A stretch of DNA of 5,061 bases from JBBPYA01 sp038200385 (GTDB lineage Bacteria; Actinomycetota; Actinomycetes; Mycobacteriales; Geodermatophilaceae), in contig JBBPYA010000185.1 of assembly GCA_038200385.1 (NCBI GenBank), positions 1-5,061 of the forward strand. Reading direction: 5' to 3'. Below the pieces are notes generated by a model. It worked only from the letters and a program-made list of their open reading frames with translations, ran no database searches and had not been told where the DNA came from. Both the position numbers and the translations under genes were made by a program. Shown here in pieces: positions 1-5,061 of this stretch (its first letter is position 1; each line of letters starts with the position of its first letter).

Positions 1-1
1 C

Positions 2-496
2 GGCCCGGAGATCCACATCACCGGCCGGGTGGGCTGGTCGGTCGCGGAGAACATGATGTCCGGCGTCATCGTCATCGACAAGAACGCCGGCTCCCTGACC
101 GGAGCGGCGCTGCGGGGCGGTGACCTCGTCATCCGCGGCCGGGTGGGCGCCCGCACCGGGATCGACCAGAAGGGCGGCACCATCATCGTCGGTGGCGACA
201 CCGGCTCGATGACCGGATTCATGATGCAGCGCGGCAGGCAGATCATCTGCGGCAACGCCGGACCCGGGCTGGGCGACTCCATGTACGACGGCGCCCTCTA
301 CGTCGGCGGCACCGTGGCGGCCTTGGGCGTGGACTGCATCGAGGCCGAGATGGACGAGGCCGACGAGGAGTTCATCAACCGCAAGTTCGGCATCTACGAC
401 ATGCAACGGCCCGATCAGTTTCGCAAGTTCGTGTGCGGCAAGAAGCTCTGGAACTACGACAACCTCGAGCCGAACGAGCGCAAGCTCGTCCTCTAG
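2..496 (+). CDS. GXGXG beta-helix protein, glutamate synthase domain 3-like (GlxC/MgsB type), 5' partial
   Basis: The reading frame is open from base 2 and ends at TAG 494-496, giving the last 164 residues; the start lies outside the window. The visible part is built from short Gly-rich turns (for example GGDLVIRGRVGARTG, GGTIIVGGDTGSMTG, DGALYVGGTV), the signature of the right-handed beta-helix that forms the C-terminal domain of glutamate synthase large subunits. As a stand-alone protein this domain is known as GlxC, or MgsB of N-methylglutamate synthase, usually a little over 200 residues, so roughly 60 are probably missing. The domain has no catalytic residues; it packs against the FMN subunit and the amidotransferase subunit. 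After the helix comes a non-repetitive tail (about the last 50 residues, with DEADEEFINRKFGIYDM). The FMN subunit starts 17 bases downstream, so the two are almost certainly cotranscribed. The family call is firm; the substrate of the complex is not known. Confidence 0.9.
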   Translation, partial: GPEIHITGRVGWSVAENMMSGVIVIDKNAGSLTGAALRGGDLVIRGRVGARTGIDQKGGTIIVGGDTGSMTGFMMQRGRQIICGNAGPGLGDSMYDGALYVGGTVAALGVDCIEAEMDEADEEFINRKFGIYDMQRPDQFRKFVCGKKLWNYDNLEPNERKLVL

Positions 497-503
497 ACCC
501 GCC

Positions 504-508
504 AGGAG
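504..508 (+). promoter_or_regulatory. Ribosome binding site deciding the GTG start at 514
   Basis: AGGAG lies 5 bases before GTG 514. It supports this GTG over the ATG at 433 in the same frame, which would lie inside the upstream gene and add 27 residues of out-of-frame-looking, Arg- and Pro-rich sequence. Confidence 0.8.
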
Positions 509-513
509 TCCAC

Positions 514-1926
514 GTGAGCACGTCCAGCGACACGCCCAAGACGACCCTGGGGCATAGCCGCATCTTCACCCCCGAGGTGATGAACGACATCCACACCAAG
601 GCCGAACTCGGCCGCTACCGCATGCGCGGCTTCTCGATGTTCAAGCCCATCCCGCACTGGGACGAGCTGATGTTCATGCCGGGCACGCTGACCCGGTTCG
701 TGATCGAGGGCTACCGCGAGAAGTGCGTGACGAAGACCGTGCTCGGCGCCCGCTTCGCCAAGCGGCCGCTCGAGCTGGACATCCCCGTCTACATCACCGG
801 CATGAGCTTCGGCGCGCTGTCGCTGGAGGCCAAGATGGCGCTGGCCAAGGGCGCGTCGATGGCCGGTACGGCGACCTGCTCCGGCGAGGGCGGCATGATC
901 CCGCCGGAGCGGGACCTGTCGACCAAGTGGTACTACCAGGTGATCCAGAGCCGGTACGGGTTCAACCCGCACCACCTGATGCTCGCCGACGCCGTCGAGT
1001 TCTTCATCGGCCAGGGTTGCAAGGTCGGCCTCGGCGGTCACCTGATGGGCCAAAAGGTCACCGAGCAGGTGGCCGAGATGCGCTCGCTGCCGGCCGGCAT
1101 CGACCAGCGCAGCCCGGCCCGGCACCCGGACTGGCTAGGTCCGGACGACCTGTCCCTGAAGGTCCAGGAGATCCGCGAGGCCACCGACTACCAGGTGCCG
1201 ATCCAGCTCAAGCTCGGTGCCGCCCGGGTGTACGACGACGTCCGGATGGCCGCCAAGTGCGGGCCGGACATCATCTACCTCGACGGGGCCGAGGGCGGGA
1301 CCGGCGCCGGCCCGCACATCGCGACCGAGGAGACCGGCATCCCGCTGATGGCGGCGATCCCGGAGGCCCGCCGGGCCCTGGAGGACGTCGGCCTGGCCGA
1401 CGAGATCGACCTCGTCGTGGCCGGCGGCATCCGCAACGGCGGTGACATCGCCAAGTGCATCGCGCTGGGCGCCAAGGCGGTGGCGATCGGGCACTCGGCG
1501 CTGATGGCCCTGAACTGCAACAAGGAGCTGCCAGGGATCACCGACTACGAGGGGACGATCGGCGTACCGGCCGGCAAGTGCTACCACTGCCACACCGGCC
1601 GCTGCCCCGTCGGCATCACCACCCAGGACCCGGAGCTGCGCAAGCGGCTGAACGTGGACGAGGGGGCCGAGCGGGTCTACAACTACCTGCACACGCTGAC
1701 CCTCGAGGTCCAGATGCTGGCCCGCGCCTGCGGAAAGACCAACGTCCACAGCCTCGAGCCGGAGGACCTGTGCGCCCTGACTGTCGAGGCTGCCGCGATG
1801 GCCAAGGTCCCGCTGGCCGGGACGAATTACATCCCCGGTGTCACCGAGGAGCGGACGCTCGGCGAGATCAAGCACCTTCTGGAGAAGCACATCGCCAACG
1901 AGGGCAGGGGGATGCGGGATGTCTGA
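514..1926 (+). CDS. FMN-binding glutamate synthase family protein (GlxD/MgsC type)
   Basis: This 470-residue protein is the central synthase domain of glutamate synthase as a separate subunit. In the family this domain binds FMN and a [3Fe-4S] cluster and aminates a 2-oxoacid or, in N-methylglutamate synthase, joins methylamine to glutamate. Residues 1-85 form the N-terminal extension (HTKAELGRYRMRGFSMFKP). The TIM barrel follows, with ITGMSFGALS at 94-103, a substrate/FMN loop GEGGM at 124-128, DGAEGGTGAGP at 257-267, and a phosphate-binding segment VAGGIRNGGDIAKCIALGA starting at 302. Cys356, Cys359 and Cys364 (CYHCHTGRCPVGITTQDP) are the likely cluster ligands. The C-terminal part contains LARACGKTNVHSLEPEDL, typical of stand-alone subunits of this type rather than of the large GltB. 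GTG 514 is chosen for its AGGAG and because conserved sequence begins soon after it. The 3' end overlaps the next gene by 8 bases. GlxD versus MgsC cannot be decided: no methylamine genes are in view. Confidence 0.93.
   Translation: MSTSSDTPKTTLGHSRIFTPEVMNDIHTKAELGRYRMRGFSMFKPIPHWDELMFMPGTLTRFVIEGYREKCVTKTVLGARFAKRPLELDIPVYITGMSFGALSLEAKMALAKGASMAGTATCSGEGGMIPPERDLSTKWYYQVIQSRYGFNPHHLMLADAVEFFIGQGCKVGLGGHLMGQKVTEQVAEMRSLPAGIDQRSPARHPDWLGPDDLSLKVQEIREATDYQVPIQLKLGAARVYDDVRMAAKCGPDIIYLDGAEGGTGAGPHIATEETGIPLMAAIPEARRALEDVGLADEIDLVVAGGIRNGGDIAKCIALGAKAVAIGHSALMALNCNKELPGITDYEGTIGVPAGKCYHCHTGRCPVGITTQDPELRKRLNVDEGAERVYNYLHTLTLEVQMLARACGKTNVHSLEPEDLCALTVEAAAMAKVPLAGTNYIPGVTEERTLGEIKHLLEKHIANEGRGMRDV
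1906..1911 (+). promoter_or_regulatory. Ribosome binding site for the 153-residue protein
   Basis: AGGGGG lies within the end of the FMN subunit gene, 7 bases before ATG 1919. Translation of the two genes is probably coupled, because the downstream ATG and the upstream TGA overlap. The site supports ATG 1919 over the GTG/ATG-type start at 1838 in the same frame. Confidence 0.55.
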
Positions 1927-2380
1927 GCCCGTCGCGTTGCAGTTCGACCCGTCGGCCCGCCATCTGAGCACCAGCAAGGGCATCGACACCGAGGAGCTGA
2001 CCGGCCGCACGTTCCCGTACCAGTTCAACCGCGACCTGGTCGACGACGTGGACCTGATGGCGGCGACCCCGGGTGAGGACCTGAACTGGCTCGAGGACAT
2101 CCACCTCATGCACGAGGACGGCCTGAACGCGGTGTTCGACCGCTACACGAACGCTTTCCTGAAGATCCACTTCGAGATCCCCGAAGGACGTGAGGACGAG
2201 TACGCCCGCAAGGTGCTCATCAAGCACCTGCAAGAGGGCAACTCCTACGGGATCTGGCTCAAGCACAAGCACGCGAAGTTCCCCCAGCCCGAGCTCGGTT
2301 CCTGGCTGGCCGGCTCCGCGACCGTCGGGGACAACTACACCCGTCCGCAGCTCGAGGGCTGGGAGCCCCCGCTGCACTGA
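1919..2380 (+). CDS. Hypothetical protein, 153 aa, soluble, coupled to the glutamate synthase-like subunit
   Basis: I do not recognise this family. The protein (MSEPVALQFDPSARH at the N-terminus) has no signal peptide, no membrane segment and no cysteine, so it is probably cytoplasmic and does not itself hold an iron-sulfur cluster. Residues 36-70 are strongly acidic (NRDLVDDVDL, then GEDLNWLEDIHLMHEDG). The centre (71-105) looks like a helix-strand-helix region with FLKIHFEIPEGREDEYARK. The C-terminal third is rich in aromatic and basic residues (SYGIWLKHKHAKFPQPELG, then a GWEPP tail). Eight histidines are spread along the chain. The start at 1919 gives an 8-base overlap with the FMN subunit and a 23-base gap to the permease. 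Coding is supported by this spacing, by GC-rich third positions and by a natural protein composition. From context it may be a small accessory or regulatory subunit of the synthase complex; that is inference only. Confidence 0.85.
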   Translation: MSEPVALQFDPSARHLSTSKGIDTEELTGRTFPYQFNRDLVDDVDLMAATPGEDLNWLEDIHLMHEDGLNAVFDRYTNAFLKIHFEIPEGREDEYARKVLIKHLQEGNSYGIWLKHKHAKFPQPELGSWLAGSATVGDNYTRPQLEGWEPPLH

Positions 2381-2392
2381 CCACTCTCCGCT

Positions 2393-2397
2393 GGAGG
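2393..2397 (+). promoter_or_regulatory. Ribosome binding site for the APC permease
   Basis: GGAGG lies 6 bases before ATG 2404, in the 23-base gap after the preceding stop. No promoter-like sequence is visible in that gap, so the permease is probably read from the upstream operon. Confidence 0.8.
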
Positions 2398-2403
2398 CCC
2401 GCG

Positions 2404-4008
2404 ATGACCGGCACCGCGCGTTCGACGACCGCAGTACAGGGAGCAGCACCGCCGGGTGACCCCGGCCTGCAGCGAACGATCAACTGGACCGGGGCGTTCT
2501 GGATAGCCAGCGGTGTCCCCGCGCTCGTCCTGTTCTCCATCGGCTCGATCGCCGCGACGGTGGGTACGCCGTCGACGCTGGTGTGGACCCTGTCGGTGAT
2601 CTTCGGGGTCATCCAGAGCTTCACATACGCCGAGATCGCCGGGATGTACCCGCACAAGTCCGGCGGTGCGTCGGTGTACGGCGCGATGGCGTGGGCACCG
2701 TACTCGAAGTTCGTCGCCCCCGTGTCGGTGTGGTGCAACTGGCTGGCCTGGTCGCCGGTGCTCGCGATCGGGTCCGGCCTGGGCGCGGGATACCTGCTCA
2801 CCGCGCTGTTCCCGGCCGACGCCGCGATCAACACGTGGTCGGTGAGCCTGCTCGACCTCAGCGGGCTCAAGGAGGGCCTGCAGCTGCGGTTCAACGCGCA
2901 GTTCCTCATCGCCGCAGCGTTCCTGCTGCTCGTCTTCGCCCTGCAGCACCACGGCATCCTGCGGGCGGCCCGGGTGCAGACCGTCATCGGGCTGGCGGTG
3001 CTCATCCCGCTGCTGGTCGTCGGGGTGGTGCCGCTGCTGACCGGTGACGTGGTCAGCACCAACTTCCAGCCGTTCGCCCCGCTGTCCGGCTCCTGGAATC
3101 TCGACGGCTGGACGCTGTTCGCCGGCGGGATGTTCCTGGCGGCGTGGTCGGCGTACGCCTTCGAGACCGCGATCTGCTACACCCGCGAGTTCAAGGATCC
3201 GGCCCGGGACACCGTCAAGGCGATCATGGCTGCGGGCCTGGTCTGCCTGGTCGTCTACATCCTGGTGCCGTTCACCTTCCAGGGCGCGCTCGGCGTCGAC
3301 CGGCTGACCACCGCCCCGATCGTCGACGGCACCGGGGTCGCCGCGGCGATGGTGGACATGGTCGGCGGCGGCGCGCTCATCGGGAACCTGCTCGTCGTGA
3401 TGCTCATCCTGGCTCTGCTGCTGTCCATCATGACCACGATGGCCGGCTCGTCACGCACGCTCTACCAGGGCTCGCTGGACGGGTGGCTGCCGCGCTACCT
3501 CGGTCGGGCCAACCGGCACGGCGCCCCGGCCCGGGCGATGTGGACCGACCTGTGCTTCAACCTCGTGCTGCTGCTGATGAGCGACTACGTGTTCGTGCTG
3601 GCCGCCTCGACGGTCTGCTACATGATCTTCAACTTCCTGAACCTGAACGCCGGCTGGCTGCACCGCAAGGACAACCCGCACATCCCGCGGCCGTGGCGCG
3701 CCCCCACCATCCTGATCGCGGCCGGCACGGTGCTCGCCTTTGTCAACGCGCTGCTGCTCGGGTGGGGCGCGAACGTCTGGGGTGGTGGCGCGCTGTTCAC
3801 GGGTCTGTTCTTCGCAGCGCTGATCGTTCCGGTGTTCATCTACCGGCACTACGTCGTGGACAAGGGCAAGTTCCCGGTTCCAATGGACGGGTCCGCGGAC
3901 GGCACCGGTCCGGTGGCCACGGTGAAGCGGGCCGGGATGCTGCCCTACGTCGTGCTCGCCGCGGGCGTCGTCGTCGTCGTGATCGGCCAGTTCATCGCGA
4001 CGGCCTGA
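2404..4008 (+). CDS. APC-superfamily amino acid/amine permease
   Basis: This complete 534-residue polytopic membrane protein has about 12 hydrophobic segments, the usual APC number. Residues 1-25 form a cytoplasmic N-terminus. TM1 (about 30-53) carries the unwound substrate-site stretch SGVPALVLFSIG. TM2 and the following loop contain TYAEIAGMYPHKSGGASVYG (73-92), the APC hallmark after TM2. TM6 has WSAYAFETAICYTREFKDP (248-266), matching the family's FE...E-x-K-x-P motif before the intracellular helix. SRTLYQGSLDGWLPRYLG follows TM8, and HRKDNPHIPRPWRAP follows TM10. The last helix ends in a run of five valines, four of them from a GTC tandem. Transport is expected at the cytoplasmic membrane, driven by a proton or sodium gradient or by exchange. 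The substrate is probably an amine or amino acid used by the cotranscribed glutamate synthase-like enzyme; this is inferred from position. The 3' end overlaps the convergent SUFU-like gene by 17 bases. Confidence 0.93.
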   Translation: MTGTARSTTAVQGAAPPGDPGLQRTINWTGAFWIASGVPALVLFSIGSIAATVGTPSTLVWTLSVIFGVIQSFTYAEIAGMYPHKSGGASVYGAMAWAPYSKFVAPVSVWCNWLAWSPVLAIGSGLGAGYLLTALFPADAAINTWSVSLLDLSGLKEGLQLRFNAQFLIAAAFLLLVFALQHHGILRAARVQTVIGLAVLIPLLVVGVVPLLTGDVVSTNFQPFAPLSGSWNLDGWTLFAGGMFLAAWSAYAFETAICYTREFKDPARDTVKAIMAAGLVCLVVYILVPFTFQGALGVDRLTTAPIVDGTGVAAAMVDMVGGGALIGNLLVVMLILALLLSIMTTMAGSSRTLYQGSLDGWLPRYLGRANRHGAPARAMWTDLCFNLVLLLMSDYVFVLAASTVCYMIFNFLNLNAGWLHRKDNPHIPRPWRAPTILIAAGTVLAFVNALLLGWGANVWGGGALFTGLFFAALIVPVFIYRHYVVDKGKFPVPMDGSADGTGPVATVKRAGMLPYVVLAAGVVVVVIGQFIATA

Positions 4009-4579
4009 GCGGCGGCGGGCCGCCGCCCTCTGCGGACCCCCACAGCTCGCGCAGGGCCGCTGCACCGTGGATCCGCCGGTAGGCCAACTCGGTGGCCGTG
4101 ACGGGCACGACCGGGAGCAGTCGGACCGGCGCGATCCCGGGCGGCGCGGCGACATCGGGGAGTTCGGGTGGGTCGATCAGGACCGCGGTGTACTGCGTGC
4201 CGTCCCAGAGCGGCTGACCGGTATCGACGGTGGCGTCCGGCGCGAGCACCAGCCCGTCGACCGCCGGCGCGCAGGCCAGTGCCGCCAGCGCCCGCAGCAC
4301 CGAATCGCGCCGGACCGGTAGCGGCAGGACAAGCTCGGCCCGGGGCCCGGCCAGCGGGTCCACGACGGTCGCCCGCGGGTCGGTCATCGGCGTGCGTGAC
4401 ATGCCCAGCGTCGCGTACCGCACCGGTCCGTCGCCGTCCGGGCCGAAGCGCAGCACCTGCATCGGCGGGACACCGACGAAGTCGACCGAGCCGCGGCCCT
4501 GGACCTCGCCGTACGCCGACGTCCAGGCGGCCTCGACCAACGCGAGCAGGTCCGGCGACCAGCCCCCCGCCGCCGACAT
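3992..4579 (-). CDS. Suppressor of fused (SUFU)-like domain protein
   Basis: From ATG at 4579 down to the stop at 3992-3994 this gives 195 residues, with no signal peptide and no membrane segment. Features that recall bacterial SUFU-like proteins are MQVLRFGPDGDGPVRYATLGMS (40-61), an RAELVLPLP strand (80-88), a WDGTQYTAVLIDPPELP core (125-141), and the end VRLLPVVPVTATELAYRR (152-169) with a following helix GAAALRELW. Animal SUFU binds Gli proteins. In bacteria the fold is described among immunity proteins of polymorphic toxin systems, and also as orphan genes; no toxin gene is visible here. A GTG at 4636 would add 19 residues of low-complexity Ala/Gly/Val sequence. I prefer 4579, since the domain begins soon after it, but its Shine-Dalgarno (AGGG, 3 bases away) is weak. 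The gene lies between two permeases, convergent with the first and divergent from the second. The family call is from memory of motifs. Confidence 0.8.
   Translation of the reverse strand: MSAAGGWSPDLLALVEAAWTSAYGEVQGRGSVDFVGVPPMQVLRFGPDGDGPVRYATLGMSRTPMTDPRATVVDPLAGPRAELVLPLPVRRDSVLRALAALACAPAVDGLVLAPDATVDTGQPLWDGTQYTAVLIDPPELPDVAAPPGIAPVRLLPVVPVTATELAYRRIHGAAALRELWGSAEGGGPPPLRPSR
4011..4027. terminator. GC hairpin between convergent genes, possible bidirectional terminator
   Basis: GGCGGCGG and CCGCCGCC form perfect 8-base arms around one G; as RNA this is a 6-bp stem with a 5-base loop. It begins 2 bases after the permease stop and lies inside the last codons of the SUFU-like gene (the Gly-Gly-Gly-Pro-Pro-Pro stretch). 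There is no T-run on either side, so it is not a classical intrinsic terminator. U-less hairpins are often proposed as terminators in actinobacteria. A codon-driven coincidence is possible. Confidence 0.45.
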
Positions 4580-4682
4580 CGTCCCTGCGCCCACCGGGCC
4601 GACGCTAGCCACCGACCGGCACCGGGACGCACCCACCCGTAGCCACCGTCACTTCAGCAGCGCACCATGACCATCGTATTTA

Positions 4683-4783
4683 CCGTGAGGAAACACGGAG
4701 GAATCGGGGTCAACCCCGGCGGTCCGCCACGTGACATCCCGCGGACGGGACGGCGCCGGCAAGGCCGACGCCACGGCCGTGGC
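4683..4783 (+). promoter_or_regulatory. Putative structured leader with four consecutive inverted repeats
   Basis: Four perfect-arm hairpins can be drawn in order. The first pairs CCGTG 4683-4687 with CACGG 4694-4698 around an AGGAAA loop. The second pairs CGGGGT 4705-4710 with ACCCCG 4713-4718. The third pairs GTCCGC 4722-4727 with GCGGAC 4741-4746 around a 13-base loop containing CACGTG. The fourth is the 14-base palindrome 4770-4783. If transcription starts upstream of 4680 this would be a structured 5' UTR, about 65 bases before the leader ORF. No known riboswitch class fits completely. Parts recall the cobalamin riboswitch core (GGAAA, GAATC, CCGCCAC-GTGA), but the B12-box is missing. 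At this GC content short stems occur by chance, so the call is tentative. Confidence 0.35.
4770..4783. repeat. Perfect 14-base palindrome GCCACGGCCGTGGC
   Basis: The sequence equals its own reverse complement with no spacer. It lies 63 bases before the leader ORF, where a dimeric regulator could bind. As RNA it could form only a 5-bp stem with a 4-base loop. The dyad could belong to the second permease, the SUFU-like gene or both. No regulator gene is visible in the window. Confidence 0.5.
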
Positions 4784-4835
4784 CCGCGCAATTACCGAGA
4801 TTGCTTGTCCACCATGGGTTTACACGATCCACTGG

Positions 4836-4842
4836 GGAGGAG
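4836..4842 (+). promoter_or_regulatory. Strong ribosome binding site before the 13-codon ORF
   Basis: GGAGGAG within GGGGAGGAG (4834-4842) lies 4-8 bases before ATG 4847. It is as strong as any ribosome binding site in the window and is the main reason to take the mini-ORF seriously. Confidence 0.65.
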
Positions 4843-4846
4843 CACT

Positions 4847-4888
4847 ATGGCGTCCTCCGTGCTGGCTGCTGAAGTGGAGTCCCGATGA
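4847..4888 (+). CDS. Putative 13-residue leader ORF translationally coupled to permease
   Basis: ATG 4847 to TGA 4886-4888 encodes MASSVLAAEVESR. It has a strong Shine-Dalgarno, and its stop overlaps the next gene's start as ATGA (4885-4888), the classic layout for coupled re-initiation. The peptide has no run of one amino acid that would mark a simple attenuation leader, and no membrane helix. Its role may be only to bring ribosomes to the permease start, which has its own GGAG at 4876-4879. A longer in-frame version from ATG 4667 (73 residues) is unlikely because its upstream part looks non-coding. Too short to be certain from one sequence. Confidence 0.5.
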   Translation: MASSVLAAEVESR

Positions 4889-5061
4889 CAGCTGTTGAGC
4901 CACCACCCAGTTCCAGCGGCCGGGCTACCGCCGAGGTGCAGGAGCAGCATCTGCTCAAGGCCATGTCCTGGTGGGACGGCTTCATGATCGCCCTGGCCAA
5001 CCCCGGGTTCCTGCTCGCCGCACTCGGCGGCTCGATTTCGGCCCTGGGCACCACCGGTGCC
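4885..5061 (+). CDS. Second APC-superfamily permease, N-terminal part (3' partial)
   Basis: ATG 4885 opens a frame that runs to the window end, giving 59 residues. GGAG at 4876-4879 lies 5 bases before the ATG. Residues 1-27 are hydrophilic (MTAVEPPPSSSGRATAEVQ), followed by MSWWDGFMIALANPGFLLAALG and the hydrophobic start of TM1. This aligns with TM1 of the permease at 2404-4008 (INWTGAFWIASGVPALVLFSIG): W, G, F, I-A, P, L and G fall in equivalent places. The two are therefore probably in the same APC subfamily, though the substrate-site residues in the unwound part differ (ANPG here, SGVP there). This suggests a different substrate. The substrate and downstream genes are outside the window. 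Confidence 0.8.
   Translation, partial: MTAVEPPPSSSGRATAEVQEQHLLKAMSWWDGFMIALANPGFLLAALGGSISALGTTGA

Larger units (their letters stand above)
4580..4846. other. 267-base intergenic region between SUFU-like gene and leader ORF
   Basis: This divergent gap must contain the promoters of both flanking units unless they are read through. The left part (4580-4660) is GC-rich and holds a 9-base direct repeat TAGCCACCG at 4606-4614 and 4640-4648. A lower-GC patch occurs at about 4671-4684 (CCATCGTATTTACC). No convincing -35/-10 pair can be named. The weak candidates are TTCAGC 4653 with TATTTA 4677, and TTGCTT 4801 with the ACACGAT region near 4822. The central part holds the stacked inverted repeats described separately. 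A frame open from ATG 4667 to 4888 translates as Arg/Gly/Pro-rich sequence and is not considered coding upstream of 4847. Confidence 0.6.

Noticed and set aside
433..513. Upstream ATG 433 as start of the FMN subunit
   Set aside because: It lies inside the upstream gene, adds 27 atypical residues and has no good ribosome binding site, whereas GTG 514 has AGGAG.
1838..1918. Earlier start of the 153-residue protein at 1838
   Set aside because: The extra 27 residues are Ser/Arg-rich and look like another frame of the FMN subunit gene.
1135..2109. Long minus-strand ORF of 324 codons
   Set aside because: It is antisense to two well-supported genes, its translation is low-complexity Val/Asp/Gly/Arg sequence, and high GC makes such shadow frames common.
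2259..3062. Minus-strand ORF of 267 codons opposite the permease
   Set aside because: The opposite strand encodes clear APC motifs, and the antisense product resembles no family.
3967..3978. GTC trinucleotide tandem as a phase-variable repeat
   Set aside because: Only four copies, in frame, encoding valines of the last membrane helix; a length change would not shift the frame.
4606..4648. TAGCCACCG direct repeat as a mobile-element or attachment site
   Set aside because: Only 9 bases, with no flanking inverted repeats, integrase or tRNA; at most a weak binding-site pair.
4701..4746. FMN riboswitch likeness (CCGGCGGT followed by CCGCGGA)
   Set aside because: The GGGGTCGGTGAAATTCC-type opening and the remaining arms are absent; the match is a short GC-rich stretch.
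4731..4760. Glutamine (glnA) riboswitch likeness, CATC...GGACGGGA
   Set aside because: GGACGGAAGTAGG and the GAAGGAACGC part are missing.
4667..4888. 73-residue ORF from ATG 4667
   Set aside because: The upstream part is Arg/Gly/Pro-rich, has no ribosome binding site and covers the inverted repeats; only its last 13 codons, from ATG 4847, have a good translation signal.

Overview
The window is high-GC DNA (GC-rich third codon positions, GTG and ATG starts, strong GGAGG-type ribosome binding sites, genes overlapping by a few bases). This fits an actinobacterium; the genus cannot be read from the sequence. No tRNA, rRNA, CRISPR array, insertion sequence or integrase is visible.

Bases 2-4008 are the 3' part of a tightly packed plus-strand operon. 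It holds the C-terminal part of a GXGXG beta-helix protein (glutamate synthase domain 3, GlxC/MgsB type; its 5' end is outside the window), a complete FMN- and iron-sulfur-binding glutamate synthase-type subunit (GlxD/MgsC type), an unrecognised 153-residue soluble protein that overlaps it by 8 bases, and a 12-helix APC-superfamily amine/amino-acid permease. In the known tripartite enzymes (GlxBCD, and MgsABC N-methylglutamate synthase) a separate class-II glutaminase-like subunit completes the set; it probably lies just upstream. The likely logic is import of an amine or amino acid by the permease and its handling by the glutamate synthase-like complex. The substrate cannot be deduced here.

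Bases 3992-4579 hold a minus-strand gene for a suppressor-of-fused (SUFU)-like domain protein. It converges on the permease and overlaps its 3' end by 17 bases, with a strong GC hairpin at the junction.

Bases 4580-4846 are non-coding. The part from about 4683 to 4783 has four consecutive inverted repeats, ending in a perfect 14-base palindrome, and may be a structured leader or an operator region. It is followed by a well-placed 13-codon ORF (4847-4888) whose stop overlaps, as ATGA, the start of a second APC-type permease (4885 to the window end, truncated). The leader plus mini-ORF arrangement is the most unusual part of the window; the unrecognised 153-residue protein is the second.
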